This document shows, in pieces, positions 1 to 8,697 of a stretch of 64,000 nt of DNA (positions are counted from its first letter, which is position 1; each line of letters opens with the position of its first letter). Under the pieces are notes generated by a model. It did not search any database and had not been told where the DNA came from. It saw nothing but the letters and a program-made list of their open reading frames with translations. Origin of the DNA: Bryobacteraceae bacterium (GTDB lineage Bacteria; Acidobacteriota; Terriglobia; Bryobacterales; Bryobacteraceae); assembly GCA_023384675.1 (NCBI GenBank), contig JAHDVK010000002.1:1-64000 (forward strand). Direction: 5' to 3'. The position numbers and the translations under genes were made by a program.

Positions 1-1142
1 CACGCCAAGTTCCTCTCCCGAATGGTCCCGCCCACCCGGGCAGCCGGCTTGACAGTTCTCTGAAGAAGCTCGTCATAGGCAAACGAGAGTCGCGGGGGGT
101 CTGCGGCAATGGCGCGCAAGACTACTCTATACACATCACCCTCGATGCCATCTGCAAACCGGTACGTCTTTCGCTCCGCTCCACGAGTCTTGGGACCAGC
201 GTCCAGAACGTCAACGAGAGACCGATAATCTGTGGAGGCGCTGGTTTGTTCAAAGATCCTCTCAAGCGTATCGGGCGACACGTCAAGCTGTCGGGGAAGT
301 AGTGCGGTTTCCGCGCGCTCGCGCCTGTTCAAGACAAAGCACGCCTGCAGGCACAGCGACTGCATGAGTTGAGGAGACCCAGCCGACTCTCCCACTAATC
401 TATCGACCGTCGGATGATCTAATTCGACGTTCAGCGCGGAGAAGCCGAATTCTGCGATCTTTGCAAGTTCACTCGGCTGCCAGTACTTGAGGTCAATCGC
501 TCTTACTCGACCACGAAGTTCAGGGTTGGCCCTAACTATGTCGTCTCCACGGTGAGAGACTGCGGCCGTGACGATCTTCACGCCGAGTCGGACGGCTTCT
601 TTGAGCGACTTCGCAACTTCGGGCTGCACATCCCGCGGCAGATAGTGAAAATCATCAATTAGAACGACGAAATCACTACCGCCAATTTCTCTCACTACCT
701 GGCTCAATCCGGACCTATTGAATAATTGGACCGAGGTTGTCTCTGAACTCTTTTCCCCTTTCCCTGCTGCTGAAACCTCCGTTTTGCCGAAGAAAGGAAT
801 GCTGCACCCACCCTTGGCACCCACCTCAGCACCGTACTGTTCTCCCTTGGCCACGCTTTCTGACTCCCCTGTGGGAGCGCCCATCCAGTCTAGAATTCTC
901 TCCCAGACTTGGTCTGCTGAGCGCAATGAAGCCCCCGACAGTGGTATGAGAAGGTCCTTTCCAACGACCTTTTCAACCAGAACGGTCTTTCCTGACTTCG
1001 ACGGGCCAGATAGCGAGACGACCTGACCTGGCGTGTTGAGAGCGTCCAGGAGGGTGTGCTCAATCGACTCTCCCTCACGCTCAACATACGTGTGTTCAGG
1101 ATAAGAGCCGGGGACGAATACTTCAGTGGCTTTCAGCGACAT
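1..1142 (-). CDS. P-loop ATPase (AAA/STAND-like), C-terminus beyond window
   Basis: An open minus-strand frame runs without a stop from ATG at 1142 to base 1, so at least 380 residues are visible and the C-terminus is missing. Walker A is GPSKSGKT at residues 46-53. Walker B is VVLIDDF with the Asp pair at residues 163-164, and a sensor-like stretch VTAAVSHRGD follows near residue 200. The 45 residues before the P-loop have a distinctive FVPGSYPEHTYVER stretch. This order fits an AAA/STAND-type NTPase with a winged-helix region after the core. It is too long and too different to be IstB. I do not recognise a named family. Many STAND ATPases act in defence or signalling through a C-terminal effector domain, but that part lies outside the window. 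The gene sits beside possible IS remnants. The ATPase call is firm; the role is unknown. Confidence 0.75.
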   Translation of the reverse strand, partial: MSLKATEVFVPGSYPEHTYVEREGESIEHTLLDALNTPGQVVSLSGPSKSGKTVLVEKVVGKDLLIPLSGASLRSADQVWERILDWMGAPTGESESVAKGEQYGAEVGAKGGCSIPFFGKTEVSAAGKGEKSSETTSVQLFNRSGLSQVVREIGGSDFVVLIDDFHYLPRDVQPEVAKSLKEAVRLGVKIVTAAVSHRGDDIVRANPELRGRVRAIDLKYWQPSELAKIAEFGFSALNVELDHPTVDRLVGESAGSPQLMQSLCLQACFVLNRRERAETALLPRQLDVSPDTLERIFEQTSASTDYRSLVDVLDAGPKTRGAERKTYRFADGIEGDVYRVVLRAIAADPPRLSFAYDELLQRTVKPAARVGGTIRERNLA

Positions 1143-1178
1143 ATTGGTGATTCAAATTGCAGCATCCCAAAACCGCCA

Positions 1179-1325
1179 TGTTAGCTCATTTTGGGGCTGG
1201 GTGCATCAGGTGACTGGACCCCAATTCCATCTGGACCCCAATTCCCGGATCATCTCCTTCGGATACGACGGGAATCACTCAGGCCAAGGTTCGCAACTGG
1301 GGGCGAGCCGGATTTCAAATTGGGG
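1179..1325. mobile_element. Possible remnant of an IS21-type end (repeats)
   Basis: A 15-bp direct repeat, CTGGACCCCAATTCC, lies at 1214-1228 and again at 1231-1245. A shorter inverted copy of its core, AATTGGGG, lies at 1318-1325. Upstream, a TG-starting stretch at 1179 is followed by GCTCATTTTGG. Several copies of a CCCCAATT-type repeat inside a TG-starting end are typical of IS21-family elements, but no istA or istB gene is present. This is therefore at most an abandoned end. The repeats are seen directly; the IS21 assignment is inference. Confidence 0.35.
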
Positions 1326-1578
1326 GAATTCGTTCCAATCACTAATCACTGAACGGGATGATCCTTCTCGTCGCTCATCTCCGAACGCGATGAAGGCACG
1401 GTGCCAGCCCGGTAATCCGGCTGTCGAGCAATAACGGCAATCGGGAATGGGATTCGCCTCCAACCAGATGAATTGGGACGCAGGCAGTCTGAGACCCGCA
1501 GGGCACACACTGCGCGCTAGCGGAAGCGCCCATGCGCTCACTCCTGGGCACCCGTAGCTCCGGCCCGCGGCTGTCCGA
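1326..1578. other. Non-coding stretch, no supported gene
   Basis: Together with the repeats before it, this fills the 436-bp gap between the ATPase start and the VOC gene. Short open frames exist on both strands, including one of 88 codons on the minus strand, but none has a recognisable domain or a convincing ribosome binding site. It may be degraded mobile DNA. Confidence 0.4.
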
Positions 1579-1947
1579 TCAAAGGTTGTTGCCGATGCGA
1601 ATCAAATTGCCGGAGGGGTCCACGAGCGCGAATTCCCTCATGTGCCAGGGCTGATCGGCGGGCGGCGTCAGGCGGGGGATGCCTTCGGCAGGCAGGTTGA
1701 GGGCGGCGAACTCGCGGTGAAGCAGATCCGCATCGGAAACCCGCCAATAGCAGCTTGCCTGACTGCGGGCCGGCTCCAGGCTGGCCTCGAGATAAAAGTG
1801 GACGACGAGATTCCCCCGGGAGACGATCTCATACGTCCACTGCGCCCCGGCGCCGAACCACGGCCGGAAGCCAAGGCGAACGTAAAACTCGCGGATTTCA
1901 TCGAGGTCGCGGGCAGGCAGGATCGGCTCTGCGCGTTCAGAATGCAT
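1579..1947 (-). CDS. VOC-superfamily (glyoxalase/bleomycin-resistance-like) protein
   Basis: This is a 122-residue protein with the single-module VOC layout: PILPARDLDEIREFYVRLGF at the start (beta1 and helix of the first babab unit) and FALVDPSGNLIRIG at the end (metal- or ligand-facing strand). The pattern is closest to bleomycin-binding/ArdR-type proteins, which sequester a drug or small hydrophobic ligand as dimers in the cytoplasm rather than catalyse a reaction. Length matches that family. The true ligand cannot be read from the sequence. The gene is monocistronic, with the dead hicB gene 59 bp upstream in the same orientation. Confidence 0.82.
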   Translation of the reverse strand: MHSERAEPILPARDLDEIREFYVRLGFRPWFGAGAQWTYEIVSRGNLVVHFYLEASLEPARSQASCYWRVSDADLLHREFAALNLPAEGIPRLTPPADQPWHMREFALVDPSGNLIRIGNNL

Positions 1948-2006
1948 GGATCACCTTGCGCCAGCAGGCGTTGACCGTGTCTTCAGACCATGATATGGCC
2001 TGGCGC

Positions 2007-2175
2007 TCACGCGGCTGTCGTGATCTCGACCTCCCCGGCAATGGCCGATGGCTCGGGGCCGGGTTCGCCAAATTGACGCAAAGTCTCCAGATGGCCCTCG
2101 ATTGCCTACCGGATGTTCTCCTTCGCCTCTCCCAGGGTCTTGCCGCTGAAAGATCACCGCGTACCTGGCGCGCAT
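2007..2175 (-). pseudogene. hicB: Decayed HicB-type antitoxin gene
   Basis: The reading begins MRARYAVIFQ, the usual first strand of HicB, then shifts frame. The next frame gives KTLGEAKENIR, a TAG stop at 2108-2106, then AIEGHLETLRQFGEPGPEP and a VEITTAA end with TGA at 2009-2007. This is the HicB helix segment and C-terminal strand. The stretch in between that should read like NWSAYVPDLPGCVATG is absent. The gene therefore has an internal deletion, a frameshift and an in-frame stop. HicB normally neutralises the mRNA-interferase toxin HicA encoded just upstream, but no hicA is visible in the 60 bp before the next gene. Homology is clear by eye; loss of function is nearly certain. Confidence 0.8.
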
Positions 2176-2235
2176 GGCTGATCCTCCAGTCCGGCATCGA
2201 TCAGCGGAATAGGGGCTCCGCCGCGCGAGTGCTCA

Positions 2236-4245
2236 TCATGCCGGGCCAGCTTCCACCGGCTTCACAACCGCCTCCCCAGTCCCCCGCAGCACCTCCACTG
2301 CCACTCGCTCGATGCCCGCGCCCGCCAAGTCCAGCTTTACGCGGTGACTCGCCCCCGGCGCGAGGTCCGGCAACCGCACCGTGCGTGCCGCTAGGGGGAT
2401 CGCTCCGCGCCCGTAGCCGACCGCCCGCAGCGCATACCCCCTCACGGTATGAGCCGGGATCGCCGCCCGCGCCCGCACGGTCGCCACCGAACCTTCCACA
2501 GCCAGTTCCACGGGCGAGGAATCCTGCCGCAGCGCCTCCCACGAAGGCTTCCGCGCGCCATACAGATCCACCACCCCATGCACCCGCTGCTTCAGCGCAC
2601 CCACGCCCTTATCGCCGATATGCGTGCGGTAGTCGTTGTAGCAGAAGAAAATCAGCCCCGCAATCCATGGCCGCTTCCGGAATACCTCGCCATGCGACTC
2701 CAGAATACCGATCCGAATCGGGTCGTTCTCGGGCCGGTCATCCGTACAGGCGCAATACCCATATTCGGAAATGACCAGCGGTTTATTTGGGAAAGCCGCA
2801 TGAATGGCGTCCAGTGTTTTCTCAAGTTCCGGTACGCCGCCTTTCTGCCAGCTTCCGAAGTACTCGTTGAACATGATGTAGTCCAACTCGCCGGCGACAT
2901 CGCGCCCGGGGTTATTGAACAGCGAATGCGACGCGTAGGCGACGGGGCGGGCGGGGTCGAGCCGCTTCGCCTCTTGGTACATTGCGCGGATGAAGCGCTG
3001 CGCGGGCGGATTTTGGCCGTTCACTTCGTTGCACACGCCCCAGGAGAAGATGCACGGGTGGTTGCGGGCATCGGCGATCATCTCGCGCAGTTGCATCAAG
3101 CCGTTGGCGTGCAGCGCGGCCTCGTCGCCTTCGCCGAGTTTCTGAAAGGTGCGCGGTCCCCAGCCGGGGACTTCGGTTTGAATGAGGATGCCGTGGCGGT
3201 CGCAATAGTCGAGCAGGCGGCGGTCCTGGGGCCAGTGGGTGCGGGTGTAGATGCAGTTCAGCGCGCGCATGTCCGCGTGGTCGTGATCGATCCATTCGCG
3301 CGGTTCGGCCATTCCGAACTCGGGGTTCGAGCCGGCCATGCGCTCGACGCCCATCAGGCGGACGGGTTCGCCGTTGAAGAGGAACTGCGTGCCGCGAATC
3401 TCGATGGTGCGGATGCCGAAGGTGGTTTCGGCCACATCGCCCGAGTCGAGCGTGGCGCGGGCGCGATAGAGGAAGGGATCGTCGAAATGCCACAGGTGCG
3501 GGCTGGCGAGCGCGACGGGCGCAAGTTCGATGGTGCGGGATTCGCCGGGCGGGATCGTGGTTTCGCCCGCGCGCGGGTTGGAGGACTCAATGGCGCCGCC
3601 CGCACCGGTCATCAAGTCGAGGCCTGCAACGGCGCGCGCTTCGGACGGGCCGGCGTTGCGGACCACGACGCGCGCGGAGATCCTCGCGGGGGTGGCGTCG
3701 ATCCACAGGCGCTCGATGAAGACCGGCGGGGTGACGAGGAGCGAGACGGGCCGGGTGAGGCCGCCATCGTGCGCCCAATCGCTCGAAGTTCCGCGCGGCA
3801 GCATGCGCTCGTCGAAGGAATTGTCCACTTCGACTTCCAATTCATTCCACGCTCCGAGCTTGACCAAACGGGTCAGGTCGACAGTGAAGGGCGTGTAGCC
3901 GGAGCGCAGGTGCTCGCCGGCGGGCTGGCCGTTCACGCGGATCCGCGCTGAGTGATAGACGGCTTCGAACTCGATGCGGATCACGGCCCCCGCCCATCGC
4001 GCGGGAGCGAAGAACCGCCGCCGGTAGCGCGCCGCGCCATAGTGTTCCGTCAGCGCGGCCTCCACCTGCCAGGTGTGCGGCACCGTGACCTTGCGCCAGG
4101 CGGTTTCCGGCGCGGCGCGGAACTCCCACTCGCCGTTGACGGCGACGGCCTCGCGCCCCCGGAACGCTGCCCCATCCTGAGCCGCAGCCGCCAGTGGTAA
4201 GGCTGCCCCAGGCACTGCATGAAGAAATCGCCGCCGGTTGGTCAT
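2236..4245 (-). CDS. Exported glycoside hydrolase family 2 enzyme (beta-galactosidase/glucuronidase type)
   Basis: The 669-residue protein has a Tat-like signal, MTNRRRFLHAVPGAALPLAAAA, so I chose ATG 4245 rather than the upstream in-frame ATG at 4362. The GH2 architecture follows: a jelly-roll sugar-binding domain (about 25-190, with VNGEWEF and VPHTWQVE), an Ig-like domain (about 195-290) and a TIM barrel (about 295-590). The acid/base Glu is in NEVNG (E407) and the nucleophile is in ISEYG (E494). A further beta domain closes the protein. It should hydrolyse a beta-galactoside, beta-glucuronide or related linkage outside the cytoplasm; specificity cannot be read. No sugar transporter is adjacent. 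Confidence 0.9.
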   Translation of the reverse strand: MTNRRRFLHAVPGAALPLAAAAQDGAAFRGREAVAVNGEWEFRAAPETAWRKVTVPHTWQVEAALTEHYGAARYRRRFFAPARWAGAVIRIEFEAVYHSARIRVNGQPAGEHLRSGYTPFTVDLTRLVKLGAWNELEVEVDNSFDERMLPRGTSSDWAHDGGLTRPVSLLVTPPVFIERLWIDATPARISARVVVRNAGPSEARAVAGLDLMTGAGGAIESSNPRAGETTIPPGESRTIELAPVALASPHLWHFDDPFLYRARATLDSGDVAETTFGIRTIEIRGTQFLFNGEPVRLMGVERMAGSNPEFGMAEPREWIDHDHADMRALNCIYTRTHWPQDRRLLDYCDRHGILIQTEVPGWGPRTFQKLGEGDEAALHANGLMQLREMIADARNHPCIFSWGVCNEVNGQNPPAQRFIRAMYQEAKRLDPARPVAYASHSLFNNPGRDVAGELDYIMFNEYFGSWQKGGVPELEKTLDAIHAAFPNKPLVISEYGYCACTDDRPENDPIRIGILESHGEVFRKRPWIAGLIFFCYNDYRTHIGDKGVGALKQRVHGVVDLYGARKPSWEALRQDSSPVELAVEGSVATVRARAAIPAHTVRGYALRAVGYGRGAIPLAARTVRLPDLAPGASHRVKLDLAGAGIERVAVEVLRGTGEAVVKPVEAGPA

Positions 4246-4358
4246 GATAGGACTAACGTATCTGAAATCGGACTCAGGCGGGCCAGGGGGGGGCGCCCTG
4301 CGCGCCAGTGCACCCGCCCCGGTCTCGCAGCAATCTTGCATCCTTGCGCCCGCTGGCC

Positions 4359-4643
4359 TCACTTCGGCATTCGAGACAACTCACCCCAACTGATCGACTG
4401 GCGTTTGAGCTGCGCGGAATTTGCAGATGACCGGAATTGCTTCTCGGCCCTCTTCGCCTCGGCGGACAGACTTTGCGCGCGAAGCACCTTCACCTTGGTC
4501 AGCAGGATCATGTTACGCATGGGGTGATCCGCGGTCAGATGCGCGCTTTGCCGCAGATTTGATCGCTCCCATTGCCCGACGATCTCGCGGTAGATGGCTT
4601 GGGCTTTAAGAGAGTCCAGCGTGCTCAGAAAGGCGCTCGTCAA
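4359..4643 (-). CDS. Hypothetical 94-residue protein, possibly the tail of a lost TPR protein
   Basis: The frame codes for a mostly helical, basic 94-residue protein (AQAIYREIVGQWERS, then AEAKRAEKQFRSS). It resembles the last helices of tetratricopeptide proteins found next to kinases or sigma factors in Acidobacteria, but no complete repeat is present. There is no signal peptide and no clear ribosome binding site. It lies 113 bp upstream of the GH2 start, on the same strand. It could be a gene remnant or a non-gene. Confidence 0.35.
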   Translation of the reverse strand: MTSAFLSTLDSLKAQAIYREIVGQWERSNLRQSAHLTADHPMRNMILLTKVKVLRAQSLSAEAKRAEKQFRSSANSAQLKRQSISWGELSRMPK

Positions 4644-4761
4644 TGGTCGAGTTAGGCGGATCAGGTTCCACCTAATGCACCGAATCCTCTTGATGCCCTG
4701 GCGCCAGCCGCCTGTGCGAAGCGCACGGGCACCGACGATTCCATAAAGGCCGGCCCCCGCG

Positions 4762-7700
4762 CTACTTCCGCGTCGCGTTCGCCGTATTCGGGCCCGGGGG
4801 GCCGCCGGGGTTGTGGTAATTCGGGTACGTGGGCCGTTTCGGTTTCGCGGACGGCTTCTTGGCCAGTTCCGCCATCACCAGTTCCACAGCCTTTTCGAGT
4901 TGCGGGTCCTTGCCCTGCCGGACCAACTCGGGGTCCTGTTCCACTTCGACATCGGGTTCGACACCCACGTTCTCGGCGATCCATTTCGACGTGGCGGGGT
5001 CCCAAACGGCGGAACTCGGCGAGGAAACACCCCCGCCATCCAGCAGGCGCGGCGCGCCGGCGCGGCCCACCAGGCCGCCCCAGGTCCGTTTACCCACCAG
5101 TTTGCCCGCGCCCGCGCGGCGGAAGTACCACGGCATGGCGTCGCCGCCCGAGCCGGCGCTCTCGTTGATGATCATCACCTTGGGGCCGAAAATCGCGCCC
5201 TGCGGCTGGACCTCGTCTTCGCCGTCGCGCGTGGCGACACTCGACATATGCTTGCGCGTGAGCATTTCGGCGATGTCGGTGGCCAACAGGCCGCCGCCGT
5301 TGTAGCGCTCGTCGATGATGGCCGCCTCTTTGCCGACCTGCGCATAGAAGTAGCGGTTGAACGCAGTGTTGCCGCCAAAGGCCGTGTCGGGCATGTAGAC
5401 ATAGGCCACGCGGCCGTTGGTCATCTGGTCCACTTTGCGGCGGTTTTCTTCGATCCAGGCCAGGTTGCGCAGACCCTGATCGTTTGGCACGGGCACCACA
5501 GTGACGTCGCGCGCGCCGTCGCCATTGGCGTTGGGGCCCACGCGCAGGCGGGTCTGTTTGCCGGCCGTGCCTTCGAAGAAGCTATACAGGTTGGCGGCGC
5601 TGGGGACGTCGCGGCCGTTCACCGCGAGCAGATAGTCGCCCACATTGACGTTTACGCCGGGTGCGGTGAGCGGCGCGCGCATCTGCGGATTCCAGTTTTC
5701 GCCGCTGTAGATGCGGGCGAAGCGGTAGCGGCCGTTGGCGACTTCGTAATCGGCGCCGAGCAGGCCGGTCTGCACGCGCCGGACTTCAGGCTGGTCGCCG
5801 CCGCCAACACCCAGGTGACCCACGCTGATCTCGCCCATCATGTCGGCCATGACGTAGTTGAGATCGCGGCGGGAGACCAGCGCTCCGAGGTACGGTTCGT
5901 AGCGCTTGATCATGCCGGGCAGGTCGAGGCCGTGCAGGCCAGGATCATAGAAGAACTCGCGCTGGATGCGCCAGGCGTCGTGGTAGATCTGCTTCCACTC
6001 GGCGCGCGGATCGGCCTTCACCTCGAGTTCGGCCGTCCTGAGCGAAGGGCCTCCGGCGGGCGGCGCGGCCGGCGGCGTGGGCGCACCCGCGGGAGCCATG
6101 GGCCGCAGCGTGGCGATGCGCCAGTTCTGCCCCTGCCGCACCAGATACTTCTCGCCGTTGTGCGCCATCTGGAAGTTCGCGGCGCCGGTCATCACCACGT
6201 CCGCGCGGCGCTGTTTGACATCGAAGCGATGGACGGTGGCTCCGGGGGGTGGGCCGCTGGGGGAGGGCGGGGCGGCGCCCGGCGCGGGCGCTTCGACGGC
6301 GATCAGCGTGCCCGCTTTGCCCGCCTGCAGGCTAAGGTAGCGGCGCGGAGGCATCGGCACGGCCAGCACGCGCTGCAAGATGCTGTCGAGATCGATCTTC
6401 ACTTCCACCGGTTTGGGCGCGGCAGGTTTCGGCGCGGCCGGCTTGGGTGCTTCGGGCTTGGGTTCGTCCGGCTTGGCTTCTTCCGGCTTGGGCGCATCGG
6501 GTTTCGCAGCCTCGGCCTTCTTCTCCTCGGCGGCCTTTTCCTCGTCGCTTTCTGGCAGGAACGGGGAGGGTTCTTCCTTGTTCAGCACCGCGAGGTAGAT
6601 GCTGCGGGTTTGCGTACGGGCCACCGCGCCGACATCGGGCTGCAGCGAGGCGCCCGAATCGGTGGAAGCCGTGAAGTAGAGATACTTCCCGCCCCCGTCG
6701 AACACCGGGTGTGCCGCGTCGCTCATGCCGTCGGTGACCTGCGTGGCCTGCGAGGAATCGAGCGAATACAACTGAATCGCGCCCAGATAGTTCGATCCGC
6801 GTTTGGGGTAAGCCAGCCATTTCGAGTCCGGCGACCAGGCCGGCTCCATGCGGGCGACTCCTGTGCCGAAGCGCTCCTTGTCCACCTTTACCGGCTTCTT
6901 CGATTCGACATCCACATACCAGAGCTGAAGGCGCGCGTCGCGGTAGGCGATCTTCTTGCTATCGGGCGACCACACCGGCGCCGTATAGAAGGTGGGCTTG
7001 TCTTCCAGCGCGATCTTCACCACTTCGCCCGCACCGTCCTGCGGCGCGAGATGCAGCTGATATTCGCCCGATTCGTCGGAAAAGTAGGCGATGGTCTTGC
7101 CGTCCGGCGACCAGGCCGGGTCGCGCTCAATCACGCCTGTCGTATTGGTGATGTTGCGGGCGTCGCCCTTCTCGGCGGGCACCGTGACGATTTCGCCGCG
7201 AGCTTCAAACACGGCGCGCGCGCCGGTCGGCGAGATGCCCGCGCTCGCAAGCCGCTGGCCCACGCGCACCCAGCGTTCGCGTAACTCGGGGAAATCGCCC
7301 TGCACGGTGATGTTCACCGGCGTCACCTTACCGGACTTCCAATCGAAGAGCTGGATGGCGCCGAACTGTTCGAGGACAATGGCATCCGGGCCGGCCGAGG
7401 CGGACTTGTAGTCCATCCCCTTGTTCTCGATCGCGCGGGCGACGCGTTTTGCGGCCGGATCGTAGCTATAGAGCGTCACCGGGCCATCGCGGTCCGACAG
7501 GAACCACACGCGGCCGCCCGCCCACATCGGCTCGAAATCGTTCGAGTCCGTGCGCGGCACTTTCTCGACCTTCGAGTTCTCGATCGTAGCAATCCAGACC
7601 GGCGTCGCCAGGCCGCCGCGATACCGCTTCCAGGCCTGGAAAGCGCGGCGCAGCGGGACATAGGCGAGGCGCTTGCCGTCGGGCGAATAGGCGCCTTCGT

Positions 7701-8148
7701 AGCCCGTGGGCAGCGGCACCCGTTCGGCGGGGCCTCCGTCCAAGGGGATCGTGAAAAGCTCGGCGAAACGGGAGTTGGCGCTGCGCGGGGACGTGAACAG
7801 GATGGACTTGCCGTCGGGCGTCCAGGCGAGCGCCTGATCGGGCGCCGGGTGCCAGGTGAGACGCTTCGGCACGCCGCCCGTGGCGGGCATCACGAAGACG
7901 TCCACATTCCCGTCGTACTCGCCGGTGAAAGCGACCTGCGAGCCGTCGGGCGAAAATACCGGGCTGGTTTCCAGGCCCGGCCCTGTGGTGAGCCGGACCG
8001 CCGCCCCGCCGCTGCGTGGCACGCTCCAAAGGTCGCCGCCGGCTTCGAAGACGATATGGCTCTTGTTGAGGGCGGGGGTGCGGAACAGGGTGGGCGTTTG
8101 CGCGAGGGAAGCGGACGCGAGGACGAGAAGCAGTGCGAACAGGCGCAT
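4762..8148 (-). CDS. Tricorn protease homologue
   Basis: The 1128-residue protein starts at ATG 8148, which opens a Sec signal peptide, MRLFALLLVLASASLAQ; the open frame upstream is fragment sequence. A WD40/TolB-like beta-propeller with FSPDG, WTPDGKS and WSPDSK repeats covers about residues 20-340, and a second propeller follows to about 530. An Ala/Pro/Lys-rich linker (repeated APKP units, about 535-580) leads to the core: a tricorn C1 domain, a PDZ domain with GDYLLAVNG, and a tail-specific-protease C2 domain with the nucleophile Ser in NESAGSGGD. Tricorn degrades oligopeptides released by larger proteases. Here the signal peptide points to the periplasm or outside rather than the cytoplasm, as is usual for bacterial homologues. 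Length is typical (about 1050-1150). Confidence 0.93.
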   Translation of the reverse strand: MRLFALLLVLASASLAQTPTLFRTPALNKSHIVFEAGGDLWSVPRSGGAAVRLTTGPGLETSPVFSPDGSQVAFTGEYDGNVDVFVMPATGGVPKRLTWHPAPDQALAWTPDGKSILFTSPRSANSRFAELFTIPLDGGPAERVPLPTGYEGAYSPDGKRLAYVPLRRAFQAWKRYRGGLATPVWIATIENSKVEKVPRTDSNDFEPMWAGGRVWFLSDRDGPVTLYSYDPAAKRVARAIENKGMDYKSASAGPDAIVLEQFGAIQLFDWKSGKVTPVNITVQGDFPELRERWVRVGQRLASAGISPTGARAVFEARGEIVTVPAEKGDARNITNTTGVIERDPAWSPDGKTIAYFSDESGEYQLHLAPQDGAGEVVKIALEDKPTFYTAPVWSPDSKKIAYRDARLQLWYVDVESKKPVKVDKERFGTGVARMEPAWSPDSKWLAYPKRGSNYLGAIQLYSLDSSQATQVTDGMSDAAHPVFDGGGKYLYFTASTDSGASLQPDVGAVARTQTRSIYLAVLNKEEPSPFLPESDEEKAAEEKKAEAAKPDAPKPEEAKPDEPKPEAPKPAAPKPAAPKPVEVKIDLDSILQRVLAVPMPPRRYLSLQAGKAGTLIAVEAPAPGAAPPSPSGPPPGATVHRFDVKQRRADVVMTGAANFQMAHNGEKYLVRQGQNWRIATLRPMAPAGAPTPPAAPPAGGPSLRTAELEVKADPRAEWKQIYHDAWRIQREFFYDPGLHGLDLPGMIKRYEPYLGALVSRRDLNYVMADMMGEISVGHLGVGGGDQPEVRRVQTGLLGADYEVANGRYRFARIYSGENWNPQMRAPLTAPGVNVNVGDYLLAVNGRDVPSAANLYSFFEGTAGKQTRLRVGPNANGDGARDVTVVPVPNDQGLRNLAWIEENRRKVDQMTNGRVAYVYMPDTAFGGNTAFNRYFYAQVGKEAAIIDERYNGGGLLATDIAEMLTRKHMSSVATRDGEDEVQPQGAIFGPKVMIINESAGSGGDAMPWYFRRAGAGKLVGKRTWGGLVGRAGAPRLLDGGGVSSPSSAVWDPATSKWIAENVGVEPDVEVEQDPELVRQGKDPQLEKAVELVMAELAKKPSAKPKRPTYPNYHNPGGPPGPNTANATRK

Positions 8149-8283
8149 TGTGGGGCGGTAACCTCCGGAAGTTAGTATGACGTGCGAGGTCCCGCAAATG
8201 TTCGGCCCAGAATGAGATGAAAATGACCGCTGACGGATGCTGCACGGCGTTCGCAGAAACCCGTGCTTCCTGTGACGGCACAG

Positions 8284-8358
8284 TTTCGGTTGTGCGGACG
8301 GTGTCCTGGCCGATTCCGCCATCACCAGTTCCACAACTTTTTCGGGTTGCGGGTCCTT
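8284..8358 (-). pseudogene. Fragment duplicating the 3' region of the tricorn gene
   Basis: On the minus strand the bases read KDPQPEKVVELVMAESA and then RTPSAQPK. This matches the C-terminal part of the adjacent tricorn protein (KDPQLEKAVELVMAELA, then KKPSAKPK) in sequence and spacing. The match stops sharply near 8359. It is not part of a gene: it lies upstream of the tricorn start in an open stretch. It is either a partial duplication of the tricorn gene or the last relic of a second copy. Confidence 0.7.
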
Positions 8359-8368
8359 GCGCCAGGCT

Positions 8369-8461
8369 CAGACGGACAAGCAGGTGTGCGGCTTCGAAGG
8401 CGAGTCCCTCATAACCGCAAGTTGGGAACACCGCGCGATCTACCTCCCTGCGCGGAACTGA
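8369..8461 (+). pseudogene. Fragment of a beta-propeller gene tail (paralogue of the gene at 18755-19756)
   Basis: In this frame the plus strand reads QVCGFEGESLITASW, EHRAIY and then a TGA at 8459-8461. The protein encoded at 18755-19756 ends QVCGFEGESLITTSW, NNRAIY, so about 25 residues are nearly identical. Only the C-terminal end survives, and it begins within about 10 bp of the end of the tricorn fragment on the other strand. From here to 8697 (236 bp) I see no gene. Confidence 0.75.
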
Positions 8462-8697
8462 CGGCGCCGGGGACCGGCAATGCGGTCAGCACAAGGAATC
8501 GTTTTGTCACCGGGCCACGCAGCGATGACCGGATACGCGGAGTGACCGATGGAAAGATTGTTGACGCGGAAAACGGTTACACGGCACGTCCCGGCGGCGT
8601 CTATTTCAATGTGTACCCCGAAGTGTTCCTACGGCGCCAATCGCTGTAGTATGGTAAGGGTGAAGGCTGTGTATAGGATCTGGAGGTCTCTTTCAAT

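Noticed and set aside
1-1142. IstB-type transposition helper
   Set aside because: The protein is longer, its N-terminus and motif spacing differ, and no istA gene is adjacent.
2176-2235. hicA toxin gene upstream of the hicB remnant
   Set aside because: Only 60 bp remain before the next gene; no HicA-like code in any frame.
6410-6540. Repeated APKP units, at first glance a tandem DNA repeat or CRISPR-like array
   Set aside because: They encode a flexible Ala/Pro/Lys linker of the tricorn protein; no spacers and no cas genes.
4813-7284. 823-codon plus-strand frame opposite the tricorn gene
   Set aside because: Arg/Gly/His-rich shadow of a GC-rich coding strand, no domain, and the minus-strand gene is unmistakable.
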